Assembly (NCBI GenBank): GCA_018242525.1
Contig: JAFEBS010000004.1
Location: 70,870 to 134,869 of the forward strand
Direction of reading: 5' to 3'
DNA: 64,000 nt
From: Planctomycetota bacterium
Lineage (GTDB): Bacteria; Planctomycetota; Planctomycetia; Planctomycetales; Planctomycetaceae
Below are positions 52,722-61,774 of this stretch, piece by piece (positions within the stretch are counted from its first letter, which is position 1; each line of letters begins with the position of its first letter). A program made the position numbers and the translations under genes. Below the pieces are notes generated by a model. It had not been told where the DNA came from. It was given only the letters and a program-made list of their open reading frames with translations, and did no database searches.

Positions 52722-53701
52722 GACTTCCCTCGCTCAATCAGCGAAGGTCCCCGCAGTCGCAGTTGCCACGCCCATATTAAGGCTCGCAGTTCTCCCAGCA
52801 ATTTGACGGGGATGTACCAAGGGTGCTTCAAATGAAACTTCGTGCAGACTTCACGCACCATGCGCCGCGACACGTAGCGAGCCACATCCCATTGCCAGCC
52901 GTGGAGAAGTGCGAAGTAGTAATCCCCCACGCCGTGATTTGGACTGGCCGATGCCAGGTGGTTTCCGTGAATGCGCGTGCCTCCGCTGGAAACTCGCAAA
53001 TGACGGATGCTGGCCGTTGGCTCAAATCGAATTCGGCCACCCGCTCGCCGCACCCGGCGGGCGAACTCGGTTTCAAAACGAAAGGCGGATCCTCGGAAGT
53101 TTTCGTCAAATCCACCTACCGTGATGGCTCGATCGCGAACAACTGACAAGTGACCGGCCATCACGTTTTGAAGTTCCGCCGACCGGGTGGAATGAAACGG
53201 GAAATCGAAATCGGCACGCAGAGGATCAGAAACCGGCGGAGCAGGAATTTCGCTGGGTTGCTGCCACGGCTGAATGATTTGTCCAACAATGGCCCAAGGA
53301 TCGCCACTTCCGTGGGCTGCAACATGTGCCTCAATGAATCCTGCCGCAGGAATGATGTCGTCATCCAGAAACAGAACAAGTCGCCCTGTTGCGCAAACCA
53401 AAGCCCGGTTCATTGCCGCCGGCACCGAGGGGTGAGTCAGCCGTTCCCAGCGGATCTGGCCCGACTCATGCCATTCAGAAAGGATCCGTTCTGTGGCATC
53501 AGAATGACAAGTCGTTTGATCAACAACGATGATCTCTCGCGCTGGCTTGCTCTGCTCCAAACAATGCCGGATGGTGTCTATCAAGACCTGGTCGCGACCG
53601 TACGTCGGGATGGCGATTGATACGTCACGGCATGAATAGAGTTGCCTAAAAGTATTAAGTTCTGAATTGCAGACTGTTGGTGCTGGAGTAGCGGCGGTCA
53701 T
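52718..53701 (-). CDS. Glycosyltransferase family 2
   Basis: A 327-residue GT-A enzyme. VSIAIPTYGRDQVLIDTI begins the domain, followed by IIVVDQTTCH, LVLFLDDDIIPAAGFIE (metal-binding aspartates) and GGFDENFRGSAFRFETEFARR. Of the possible starts I chose the ATG at 53701, which has GGAAGAG upstream; 52 earlier codons overlap the neighbouring gene and show no family similarity. Substrates are unknown. Confidence 0.87.
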   Translation of the reverse strand: MTAATPAPTVCNSELNTFRQLYSCRDVSIAIPTYGRDQVLIDTIRHCLEQSKPAREIIVVDQTTCHSDATERILSEWHESGQIRWERLTHPSVPAAMNRALVCATGRLVLFLDDDIIPAAGFIEAHVAAHGSGDPWAIVGQIIQPWQQPSEIPAPPVSDPLRADFDFPFHSTRSAELQNVMAGHLSVVRDRAITVGGFDENFRGSAFRFETEFARRVRRAGGRIRFEPTASIRHLRVSSGGTRIHGNHLASASPNHGVGDYYFALLHGWQWDVARYVSRRMVREVCTKFHLKHPWYIPVKLLGELRALIWAWQLRLRGPSLIERGKS

Positions 53702-53742
53702 GCACTCTTCCGAATAATCTCCAGCGCTGTGCAATTGAGACC

Positions 53743-54927
53743 TCAATTTGACTTCTGACGCATTGTGAGTAATCGAAGATAGAAGTCCGTTACGTCTCGG
53801 GCACACCGGTCCCACGTGTGTTGGCACGCGGATTTGCTTGCTTCGCGAGACATCCAATCACAGGCACTCGGGCGATTCAGGAGATCGATGACGGCCTCAG
53901 AAAAAAGCTCTGGTTGACCGACAGGAACGAGCCGCCCAGTGACTCCATCTCGGATGAAATCTCTCATTCCGCCGGTATTGCTGGCAACAACACACAGCCC
54001 CCGGGCCATGGCTTCCAATGGCGCTTTCCCGAATCCTTCAAAAAACGACGGAAACAAAAAAATGCCATGCTCATCATAGGTTTTCAGCAACTCTACCTGA
54101 GGGCGCCAATCTACCAGAGAAACTCGCGGCAGAACTGCTGAAGAAAAAAGAGAGCGAACCTCGACATGATGCGACAGGCCGCAAACCCAAGTCATCGATA
54201 GCTCAGGCCTCGATTCCAAAATCGCCGTAACAGCCTGAGCCAGAATCATTGGTGCCTTAAAGAATGCGAGTTGTCCGACGTAAAGCAGTTTTCGACGCCG
54301 AACGTCGGTCATCGGCTGACGCGGTGTTTCAACGAAGTTGTCGGGAATTCCCTGAGTCACAACGCCAATTTGATCGACGGGGACTTGATAACGCTCTCTC
54401 AAGAATTCGGCGTCTTCTGAACAAGACACATGAAAGCCGTCCGAGAACCGGGCGACTTGAACCCAGTGTCGATCCAACCACGGTCGCAACCCACGCGAGA
54501 TCAAGCCGCGAATTCCGCGATTGCGTTTCACTGCGAATTGATCTCGCCAAGGCCCCAAGATCTCCTCCGAACGCACTTCGTGACCGTGACTGCGATTCAC
54601 GAACACACCGTGATGACCACCGCGACGAAAGTCGCGCGCAGCGAGATAGGCGTGGGGTTGATTCAACTCCACGACATCATATGAGCGATTTGCCAGCCGC
54701 CGACTCATTGCACGGCGATAAGCCTGCGGCAATTCAAGTAGATAGTGCAGATTGCCGTGCTTGATTCGCCGTCCCAATTCCGGTTGCCAGATCTCATCAA
54801 CTTCATGCCCCATGCGGCGCAGTGCTTGATTCATTTGATACACCGTGCCCGATGCACCCGCATTCGGATCCGGGGGTAAGTCAGCTCCAACGAGAAGTCT
54901 CAACGGAATTGAATCAACACTAAACAT
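53743..54927 (-). CDS. Glycosyltransferase family 4
   Basis: A 394-residue GT-B enzyme. RLLVGADLPPDPNAGASGTVYQ begins the acceptor domain with the usual Gly-rich loop; the donor site has LLYVGQLAFFKAPMILAQAV, GIFLFPSFFEGFGKAPLEAMARG and VVASNTGGMRDFIRDGVTG. The start overlaps the end of the GT2-GT4 fusion gene by 8 bases. Confidence 0.9.
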   Translation of the reverse strand: MFSVDSIPLRLLVGADLPPDPNAGASGTVYQMNQALRRMGHEVDEIWQPELGRRIKHGNLHYLLELPQAYRRAMSRRLANRSYDVVELNQPHAYLAARDFRRGGHHGVFVNRSHGHEVRSEEILGPWRDQFAVKRNRGIRGLISRGLRPWLDRHWVQVARFSDGFHVSCSEDAEFLRERYQVPVDQIGVVTQGIPDNFVETPRQPMTDVRRRKLLYVGQLAFFKAPMILAQAVTAILESRPELSMTWVCGLSHHVEVRSLFSSAVLPRVSLVDWRPQVELLKTYDEHGIFLFPSFFEGFGKAPLEAMARGLCVVASNTGGMRDFIRDGVTGRLVPVGQPELFSEAVIDLLNRPSACDWMSREASKSACQHTWDRCARDVTDFYLRLLTMRQKSN

Positions 54928-57385
54928 TTGTATAACCAGAGGCGCTCGCGCTGGGTTCTGTGGTATGTCGAAGCCTTTCGGGCGACTTTTCAGATTCGAT
55001 CATCTGCCGGGGTGGCGGCCGGGTTTGACCTGCATCGACCGGACGTCCAAAGGAGCGTCGGCGTGCGTGCCGAATCATTCGTACGACCCAGTTCGGCAGA
55101 TACAATCGATCAAGCAGCCTGACAGTTGATCTCGGACGAGACGGCGGAATTTGCCCAGACAGGACGTCTGCACGAACACTCAGCACAGTCGACTTCATTC
55201 GCTCAGCGCCAGCGATGAGCGAGAATCTTCGAGCAACGGATTCTCGCGCCGCACGGCGCATGGAGTTTAAGTGAGGACGATTGGATTCCAACTCGCGAAG
55301 TCGAGCTGCCGCCGTTTCCCAGTCACCCGGAGCGAAGAGATAGCCGTTTTCGTGATCGGTTACGCAGTCCGTCGCTCCGCCGACCGCGGTTACAACCGGA
55401 ACCAGTCCAAAGGCCATCGACTCCAGAATAGCAGTCGAAAACCCTTCCGAAGACGACGTTGAGACGATGACGTCGTACTCCGGGAGTCTTGAGAACAATG
55501 TTGCTCGATCAACCCATCCATGAAAATGGCAAGACTCAGCAACTCCAGCGTGATTGGCGGCCACTTTCAGTAACTCCAGTCCGTCTCCGCTACCCAGAAT
55601 GTGCAATTCTACTGACGACAACACATCACGTAGCGATACAAGAATCTGAATCAGATCGCTGCACCGCTTTGGGATTTCGGTAACGCGGCCGACGTAGGCC
55701 ACTCTCAGAGGAGCAGTGATGGCCGAGTCTCGGAAGGGGACAGCATCCGGAAGGGGAATTCCTGGCTCTACGACGAAGATTGGCGGGACGGCCCATTGCA
55801 GTCTTTTGCAATGGGTGGCCAAGTGCTCCTGGACCCAGTTGCTGACACAGAGGAAGGCTGCACAATTCGGAGCGACAGTCTCTGCAATTACAAGATTGCA
55901 GGGGAGTGTTCCGTGAAACATGTGAACTAGAGTGACACCCGAAGTCCCGTTTGATACCAAGTGGGACAGCATTCTCCACCCATCGCCAACAATGATGTCT
56001 CCTGCTGCGAACGAGATTTGCCGCCGCAATTCGTTCATCGAAACGTCGAAACGATCACGGCTGTCGTAAGTGACAACTTGATAATCGCATTCTCCTGCTA
56101 GCCGATAAGGGGCCTTCACCCAATACGGTGTGGAATCATCGTGGTAGATCAGCAATTTGCAGTTGACGCCAAGCTGACGGAGTCCCCGCACCAGATTGGC
56201 GGAGGACGTGGTGATTCCACCAGCATCAACCGATGACAGGAAGACGAATACCCGGTACGACTCATCGATGACCGCCCGAAGTGTGCATTCGGACTCTCGC
56301 CGCGAATTCGGCAGTAATGGCTCGTCGTTTAGGTGGTCCCAACCAGATCGATTGCAAACCAAGGTACGCTTCTTTGGAACAAGCAGCCGTAGCCAAGCAC
56401 GCCAATACAAGGGATTCAATCGCACGGCCTGCCAATAGTAATTGCGGTAACGTTGGTCGCCACGCTGGGCCAGCGTCGATCCGATCAAATAGGCCATCGT
56501 CGCAAGGCCCCATGTGGATGTTCCGGGACGCGTTCTTGCTCGCAGTTGGTCCGCGAGCTTGCGGGCCGACTCCAGTACCGGTGTTTCAGATCGCCCCTCG
56601 CGCCGCGCAGCCCGGCAATCCTGCCCGAAACGTCCGAATTCCTGCTGGGCTGGACCGAGACGACTTGAGATCGCTCCAAGTCGAAGACGGTATGAATAAA
56701 GCACCTGTCGACAATACGCGGTCAGCGCGTGCTCGGCCATACGCAGCCACAAATCGGAATCCTGTCCACAGTAGAACTCGGAACGGTACCCACCGACGGC
56801 TTCATACAACGATCGCCGGAACATCACGCTTCCATGAGCAGGCGGACCCTGGCGTTCGTCGAGCAACTTCCGAGTTGCTTCGACCGGCCCATCCCCCCGG
56901 ACAATAAGTTCCAGCGGTTCGTCATTCGGGCCAACATATTGCGTTCCACACGAGACGAATCCAACGTCGAGATTTGCGTCCAAAAGCGTCACTTGCTCGA
57001 CCAAACGACTTGGTTCTGACCAGTCGTCCGCATCGTGACGGGCGATGTATTCGCCGCGAGCCTCCTGGCAACCGCGAATCAATGCCATCGTCAGGCCGGC
57101 ATTCTCCTGGCGTATCACTCGAATCCGCGCATCCTGCTGACGATATCGTTCGAGGATCGCTGGTGTATCGTCCAGTGAACCATCATCGACCAGAATGAGC
57201 TCAAAGTCCGTCCACGTCTGCTGGAGCAGGCTGTCAACGGCCCGACCCACACGCGCAGACTCGTTGTAAACACTCATGACAATCGAAACACGCGGGTTAG
57301 TTGGTCCCGGTGAAATCACGCACTCATGTCCGCGAGTATGCTCGGTGTCATTGAATCTGACGGCGGTTGTTTCAAGGTTTATCAT
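54920..57385 (-). CDS. Bifunctional glycosyltransferase (GT2-GT4 fusion)
   Basis: An 821-residue protein with two transferase modules. The N-terminal GT2 domain (about residues 25-260) has VSIVMSVYNESARVGRAVDS, LILVDDGSLDDTPAI and YIARHDADDWSEP. The C-terminal GT4 domain (about 380-760) has VFLSSVDAGGITTSSANLV, RVAYVGRVTEIPKRC and VIVSTSSSEGFSTAILESMAFGLVP. It could add two sugars in sequence. The ATG at 57385 overlaps the stop of the preceding gene (ATGA), excluding an 83-codon upstream extension. Confidence 0.9.
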   Translation of the reverse strand: MINLETTAVRFNDTEHTRGHECVISPGPTNPRVSIVMSVYNESARVGRAVDSLLQQTWTDFELILVDDGSLDDTPAILERYRQQDARIRVIRQENAGLTMALIRGCQEARGEYIARHDADDWSEPSRLVEQVTLLDANLDVGFVSCGTQYVGPNDEPLELIVRGDGPVEATRKLLDERQGPPAHGSVMFRRSLYEAVGGYRSEFYCGQDSDLWLRMAEHALTAYCRQVLYSYRLRLGAISSRLGPAQQEFGRFGQDCRAARREGRSETPVLESARKLADQLRARTRPGTSTWGLATMAYLIGSTLAQRGDQRYRNYYWQAVRLNPLYWRAWLRLLVPKKRTLVCNRSGWDHLNDEPLLPNSRRESECTLRAVIDESYRVFVFLSSVDAGGITTSSANLVRGLRQLGVNCKLLIYHDDSTPYWVKAPYRLAGECDYQVVTYDSRDRFDVSMNELRRQISFAAGDIIVGDGWRMLSHLVSNGTSGVTLVHMFHGTLPCNLVIAETVAPNCAAFLCVSNWVQEHLATHCKRLQWAVPPIFVVEPGIPLPDAVPFRDSAITAPLRVAYVGRVTEIPKRCSDLIQILVSLRDVLSSVELHILGSGDGLELLKVAANHAGVAESCHFHGWVDRATLFSRLPEYDVIVSTSSSEGFSTAILESMAFGLVPVVTAVGGATDCVTDHENGYLFAPGDWETAAARLRELESNRPHLNSMRRAARESVARRFSLIAGAERMKSTVLSVRADVLSGQIPPSRPRSTVRLLDRLYLPNWVVRMIRHARRRSFGRPVDAGQTRPPPRQMIESEKSPERLRHTTEPSASASGYTNV

Positions 57386-58410
57386 TTGTTGGCAAGACTT
57401 GTGGCGAAACCTTGAGTCAAAGTCATCGACGACGGGCGTTTGAGTCGCTGTCCCAACAGCGAAAGGCGTCCTGCGGCGCGCCACCCGACAGCTACGGACA
57501 TCCAGCCAAATGATCGCAGGCCGCGACGGGCCTGTCGGTTTGATCCAGCCGACTGGTCCGCCAACTGAAGGCATGCTTTGGCCTCGGGAATCAATCCGGT
57601 CGCCGCACAGTTTCGGGCGGTGGCGAACACCCAACGCGTGAAGTGAACCCGTTCCGGCGATTCATCACTCACGCCCGCTCGCTCGGCATGGCCAAACATC
57701 ATTTGCAGGAACCGCAACCGTTCGCGCAGTCGGATCGGTTCCAGCCAGTTCGCGTGATTCGTTTGCCGCAGATTGGAATGATGTCGTTCGTCTGTCACCC
57801 ATTCCGCACAATACGCCAGTTTCGTGCCGAGCGCTCCGACGCGACCGTCGTATTCCCAATCCTGCGACCACTTGAGATCACTCCAAGGCCCCACAGCGTC
57901 GCAGACCGAACGTCGCAATATGGGGCTGTTGGTGTTCCACCAGCGATCTGCCAACAGCTTGGGAAACAGGTGCAGATGGACATCGCCTGACCCCTTAAAC
58001 GGTGTTGCCAGCGCAGGTCGACCTATGGGGTGGACGCAAATCCATCCGTAGGCCGCTCCGCAATCCGTATTCGCCTTTAAAGCCGCGACCTGGATTTGAA
58101 ACTTGGTTGGCCGCAACAGATCGTCGCTGTCCAGGTACTGGATAAATGCACCGCGAGCCGCCAAACGCCCCATCTCGCGAGTCGGTCCTGCACCGGAATT
58201 CGGCTTTCGCAGGAAAAGCACCTCAGGATGGAGTCGCATCAACTCCTCTCCGACCCGAGGAGTGTCATCCGTTGAACCGTCATCAACCACGATCACTTCG
58301 ATGGGTCGATACGTTTGCGACAAGACACTGGCGACGGCCTCGCGCAACATCTCCGGACGGTTATAAACCGGGATGATGGTCGACACCAGATCTGGAACAG
58401 TGACAGTCAT
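57382..58410 (-). CDS. Glycosyltransferase family 2
   Basis: A 342-residue GT-A enzyme. VSTIIPVYNRPEMLREAV, VIVVDDGSTDDTPRV and FIQYLDSDDLLRPTKF are canonical. The C-terminal third (about residues 230-340) is basic and helical and may dock at the membrane. It begins at the ATG at 58410 or six codons earlier at 58428. It overlaps the following fusion gene by 4 bp. Confidence 0.9.
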   Translation of the reverse strand: MTVTVPDLVSTIIPVYNRPEMLREAVASVLSQTYRPIEVIVVDDGSTDDTPRVGEELMRLHPEVLFLRKPNSGAGPTREMGRLAARGAFIQYLDSDDLLRPTKFQIQVAALKANTDCGAAYGWICVHPIGRPALATPFKGSGDVHLHLFPKLLADRWWNTNSPILRRSVCDAVGPWSDLKWSQDWEYDGRVGALGTKLAYCAEWVTDERHHSNLRQTNHANWLEPIRLRERLRFLQMMFGHAERAGVSDESPERVHFTRWVFATARNCAATGLIPEAKACLQLADQSAGSNRQARRGLRSFGWMSVAVGWRAAGRLSLLGQRLKRPSSMTLTQGFATSLANK

Positions 58411-58485
58411 GGCGAGGTGCTTTTGCATCTGTAGATGGTAGTTCGCTCAGAAGCGACGAACACTCTTAAGTGACGTCGTCCAAAT

Positions 58486-59292
58486 TCACGAATGCGGCCA
58501 GATCCGGCTGGCGCCATTCACAACTGTGGTGACACGATTTCGGTGCTCGGCACTGAGCCAGTTCACGAATTGCTCGAATACGATTAACGAGCAATCCATG
58601 TGATGCCCCCCGCCAACACCATGAAATTGCAGGATTCCCCACGTCTCGTTCGCGATCGACTGTGAGACAAAGTGTTGCAACTGCGAAAGCGACCAATTCG
58701 TGACGGCGACACTCGGTAACTGACTGCGCTTCATCGCCTTAATCGGAGGAGGCGAGTCGGCCGGCAGCAGTCCACCACCACGACCGGCGGCAAACAGTTC
58801 CGCCACGATCGGCTCGTAACTTCGCTTCGTTGAGCCCAAATCCAGCTTTCCACGGTCGATCCACCCGGCAATTCGAGTGTGATCCAAGCCGCATGCTCCG
58901 AGACTTCGGCGTACCCAGCCATCGTGCCCGATGGACGGGTTCGAGCACGGATAGGCAAACGTCCGGACAGAACGACCATCAATTGCTGTCAACCATTGAC
59001 TGGCAAACTCCAATTCCAAACGCATTCGATCCAGGGAATACCAATCGATGGCATTGCCTTCCCGGACCCATGACTTCCGGGCGTCGGCAGGATGAAAGAC
59101 TGTGTGATTCCCCAATTCATGTCCAGTTGCAGCCGCTTGAGCCCACTCGGTCTGACGTGTCAATAGCGCAGGCGCGGCGAGATGCGTGTAGAACGTACCG
59201 ACGAGTCCGTGGGCATTCAGTGCCGGAATGACATTGTCCAGATGTTCATGTAAGGCATCATCGAATGTCAGTGATAGTATTCCCGATTCCAC
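58486..59292 (-). CDS. Polysaccharide deacetylase (NodB domain, CE4-like)
   Basis: A 268-residue protein with the NodB fold. The catalytic/metal motif LSLTFDDALHEH and the His pair in GHELGNHTVFHPAD are present; the later FAYPC motif and LQFHGVGGGHH complete the active site pattern. It would deacetylate N-acetylated sugars of the polymer, as in exosortase-associated deacetylases. No signal peptide is visible, so it may act in the cytoplasm or the start may be missed. The start is GTG at 59292, 15 bases after the preceding gene. Confidence 0.87.
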   Translation of the reverse strand: MESGILSLTFDDALHEHLDNVIPALNAHGLVGTFYTHLAAPALLTRQTEWAQAAATGHELGNHTVFHPADARKSWVREGNAIDWYSLDRMRLELEFASQWLTAIDGRSVRTFAYPCSNPSIGHDGWVRRSLGACGLDHTRIAGWIDRGKLDLGSTKRSYEPIVAELFAAGRGGGLLPADSPPPIKAMKRSQLPSVAVTNWSLSQLQHFVSQSIANETWGILQFHGVGGGHHMDCSLIVFEQFVNWLSAEHRNRVTTVVNGASRIWPHS

Positions 59293-59307
59293 GATCCTGA
59301 ACGCGGC

Positions 59308-60435
59308 TCACTTTCTGGCGATCGACTCGTCGGAAGTTTCGATTCCCGGCGACAGCGTGGACAGCGACTTGTACGAACGGCCGGGGTCAGGTGTCTCCGG
59401 GTTACCAAACTTGCGGTCAACGAGTTCGGCGATCCGGGTTTTGACGGGGATTCCCAGTCGCCAGGGCATGATGCGCGAGATATTGGGATTGTCGGAAGCC
59501 TTTCGGTCCGGTTGAGGGCGATGCCACAGATGAACAAACGGAACATAGCCGAAGCGGCAATGCCGAACCGCACTGCAGCGGTGGTAGAACTCGTCGTCTT
59601 CGCCACCCCAGTCAACGAAGCCCTCGTCGAAACCGCCCAGATTGAAAAATGCCTCGCGGCGGACGGCGATCGTCCCCCCTTTCCAGTTCTGGAAGACGCG
59701 CTCTGGCGTACATCCGATTTCCAGACTGTTGCATTCCTCAATCCGGCGGGTTGTGGCGGGATCCAGGTAAAACAGGAATCTTTGAATTGAGGCGACGTCG
59801 TATCCATCCTGCAGAATCGTGCGGGCGACCTCGGAGGCATACCGTTGCGGTGGGCAAACGTCGCCATCCTGAAAGATCAGGACATCTCCCGTAGCAATCC
59901 TTGCTCCGACGTTATAAGCCCACGACTTGTGCCATCCCGGTGCAACGTTGGATTTGTCCAGGTGACGAAACCGAATTCCGTCCGGCAGGTTCCCTTCGAC
60001 GGGCGACGGAGATTGTCCGACGACAATGCATTCCACCTGAACGTCCTGCTGGGCAAACACGGCATGAATCGTCCGGCAAAGCTGTGTAACCCGATCACGA
60101 CCGGCATGAGCGAAAATGAACGAAACGCGCGGCCCTTCCCGTGACGCGGGGCGATCCGCGAACCGGATCGGCCACTCCCGCAATGCGGCACACATCACAT
60201 CACGACCTAACCGCCGCCAGACGTCACAGGCGTGCAGTTCACTCCCCCACATCCATTCACACTGAACCCCAGGCCCGTCTGGATTCGGAGTCAACTGCTC
60301 GATCCGGTTGCACAGTGACACCCAGCCTCGCGGCGCGGGCTTCGAGTCGCCTGCTCGCCGCAGCGCACGGCGATATCGTGGCCAGTCCAGCAGGGCGACC
60401 CCGGCCATGTTGCGAAGTTGTTTCAGGAGTTTCAT
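59308..60435 (-). CDS. Glycosyltransferase family 2 with galactosyltransferase-like C-terminal region
   Basis: A 375-residue transferase. VSFIFAHAGRDRVTQLCRTI and VLIFQDGDVCPPQRY form the GT-A core. NLGGFDEGFVDWGGEDDEFYHR resembles the GT7 C-terminal motif of chondroitin-polymerase-type enzymes. The ATG at 60435 is chosen; an in-frame extension upstream runs into the 106-bp repeat element and would encode nonsense. Ribosome site is weak. Confidence 0.85.
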   Translation of the reverse strand: MKLLKQLRNMAGVALLDWPRYRRALRRAGDSKPAPRGWVSLCNRIEQLTPNPDGPGVQCEWMWGSELHACDVWRRLGRDVMCAALREWPIRFADRPASREGPRVSFIFAHAGRDRVTQLCRTIHAVFAQQDVQVECIVVGQSPSPVEGNLPDGIRFRHLDKSNVAPGWHKSWAYNVGARIATGDVLIFQDGDVCPPQRYASEVARTILQDGYDVASIQRFLFYLDPATTRRIEECNSLEIGCTPERVFQNWKGGTIAVRREAFFNLGGFDEGFVDWGGEDDEFYHRCSAVRHCRFGYVPFVHLWHRPQPDRKASDNPNISRIMPWRLGIPVKTRIAELVDRKFGNPETPDPGRSYKSLSTLSPGIETSDESIARK

Positions 60436-60462
60436 GGATTCTGGTTTCGAGTCACGCCACAC

Positions 60463-60568
60463 CTGGCAGCCCGTGGAAAAAGGGGTCTGACCCTCTCCGG
60501 GCATGTGATTCTCAAGGTAAAACCATGGCCCTCCAAAGGGTCAGACCCCTTTTTCCACGGACTGTCAG
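60463..60568. repeat. MITE-like 106-bp element, copy A
   Basis: Terminal inverted arms of 32 bases (60463-60494 and 60537-60568) match at about 30 positions and include GTGGAAAAAGGGGTCTGACC. The 42-base centre contains CTCCGGGCA and GATTCTCAAGG. It has the same length, arms and centre as the element at 63775-63880, which lies in the opposite orientation. It separates two glycosyltransferase genes. Confidence 0.92.
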
Positions 60569-60583
60569 GCGACTGCGTCCGAC

Positions 60584-61774
60584 TCAAGTGTGACGTCCCA
60601 TGCCGAATCGACGTTTTACAAACGACAGTTTTCGGCGCACCGGCATGAACAACTGCCGGACAATCCCCTTCGCATCCAGACACGCACGATCCGCCCACCC
60701 GGCACGCATCAGGCACCATGCTGCGTACCAGTCGGATTCGGTCGGATTGTACCGGACTCGCATCAAATGCTTGCCTGCCTGGGCCGCCCTGCGAATCTCT
60801 CGCGGAGCGTTCGCAATGTCTGGAGATTGCTCAATCATCAACGCGAAGTCGCGGGAAATCCTGGCGGCTTGCGTGTCCCGTTGTTCTCCGTGCAATCGTC
60901 GCTGCGACAGGAAAACGTCGATCTTCTTGACCTGCGTCCGAAATGCCATCCGTAACCAGAGATCTGTGTCCGGTGCATATGGGATCCGGTCATTCCACCC
61001 CCCCAGTGCGTCGAGCAACTCGCGCCGAAAAAACGCGGAGGGTTGCGGAATCCAGGTACGAATCCGCAGCAGATTCAGCAGGGAATAGGGGCCGATCCGA
61101 TGGCGTGACAATTCCCGGCCATCGGCATCAATCTTGATCGTGTCACCATACAGCAGGCCCAGGTGTTGATCGTCCTGAAACTCGTCAACCGCGCGACGGA
61201 TCGCGTCGGGCAGATAGCAGTCGTCCGAACTCTGAATCGCCACAATCTGGCCGCGGACCCGGGCGAATCCTTTATTGACTGCATCCACGACTCCTTTGTC
61301 AGGTTCGGAGGTCCATTCCAGTTCAGGGATCTCACCGTAAGACCGCAGCACGGATACGGTCTCATCACACGACCCGCCGTCCACCACGATGATTTGCAGC
61401 GGCCGGTAGCTCTGGGAAAGAATCGAGTCGATCGTCGCGCGAATGTATCGTCCCTGGTTGAAGCTCGGGACGACAATCGAAACGGTTGGATTCCCGCCCA
61501 GCGGGGGTAGTGGCACCCAACGCGGGTAACGATCTTTTGTAGCTGAATTCGTGAGAATTCTGAGTTCGTCACTCGAAGCCCGATCTCTCACGAGATCGGC
61601 TACACTGGGAAATCCGCAAACGGCAGGCGGGAAATCGCTACCCGCGTTGAGTGACACCGGAGTACTCGCAGCCCGTGGATCAGGAAAACTGATCCGTTGG
61701 AAAGCAATAGTTTCACCTGGAATCTCGTCTGCCTGGAGAGGCCTAGTCGCTTGGTTCGACGGACGAATCGTCAT
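60584..61774 (-). CDS. Glycosyltransferase family 2 with a repeat-derived N-terminal segment
   Basis: A 396-residue protein. The GT-A domain starts around residue 95 (TVSIVVPSFNQGRYIRATID), with IIVVDGGSCDETVSVL and IVAIQSSDDCYLPDAIRRA; DTDLWLRMAF is also typical. The ATG at 61774 overlaps the asnB stop as ATGA, so the first 90 residues are probably translated. Within them SVADLVRDRASSDELRILTN is encoded by the GTAG-hairpin repeat at 61540-61604. The C-terminal part is basic. Confidence 0.88.
   Translation of the reverse strand: MTIRPSNQATRPLQADEIPGETIAFQRISFPDPRAASTPVSLNAGSDFPPAVCGFPSVADLVRDRASSDELRILTNSATKDRYPRWVPLPPLGGNPTVSIVVPSFNQGRYIRATIDSILSQSYRPLQIIVVDGGSCDETVSVLRSYGEIPELEWTSEPDKGVVDAVNKGFARVRGQIVAIQSSDDCYLPDAIRRAVDEFQDDQHLGLLYGDTIKIDADGRELSRHRIGPYSLLNLLRIRTWIPQPSAFFRRELLDALGGWNDRIPYAPDTDLWLRMAFRTQVKKIDVFLSQRRLHGEQRDTQAARISRDFALMIEQSPDIANAPREIRRAAQAGKHLMRVRYNPTESDWYAAWCLMRAGWADRACLDAKGIVRQLFMPVRRKLSFVKRRFGMGRHT
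61540..61604. repeat. GTAG-hairpin (REP-like) pair within a coding sequence
   Basis: GTAG at 61540-61543 is followed by a CTGAATTC/GAATTCTG hairpin, and a perfect CCGATCT/AGATCGG hairpin (61581-61600) precedes the inverted CTAC at 61601-61604. The same design is seen at 28218-28278. Here it lies inside the glycosyltransferase gene without breaking the frame. Confidence 0.82.
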
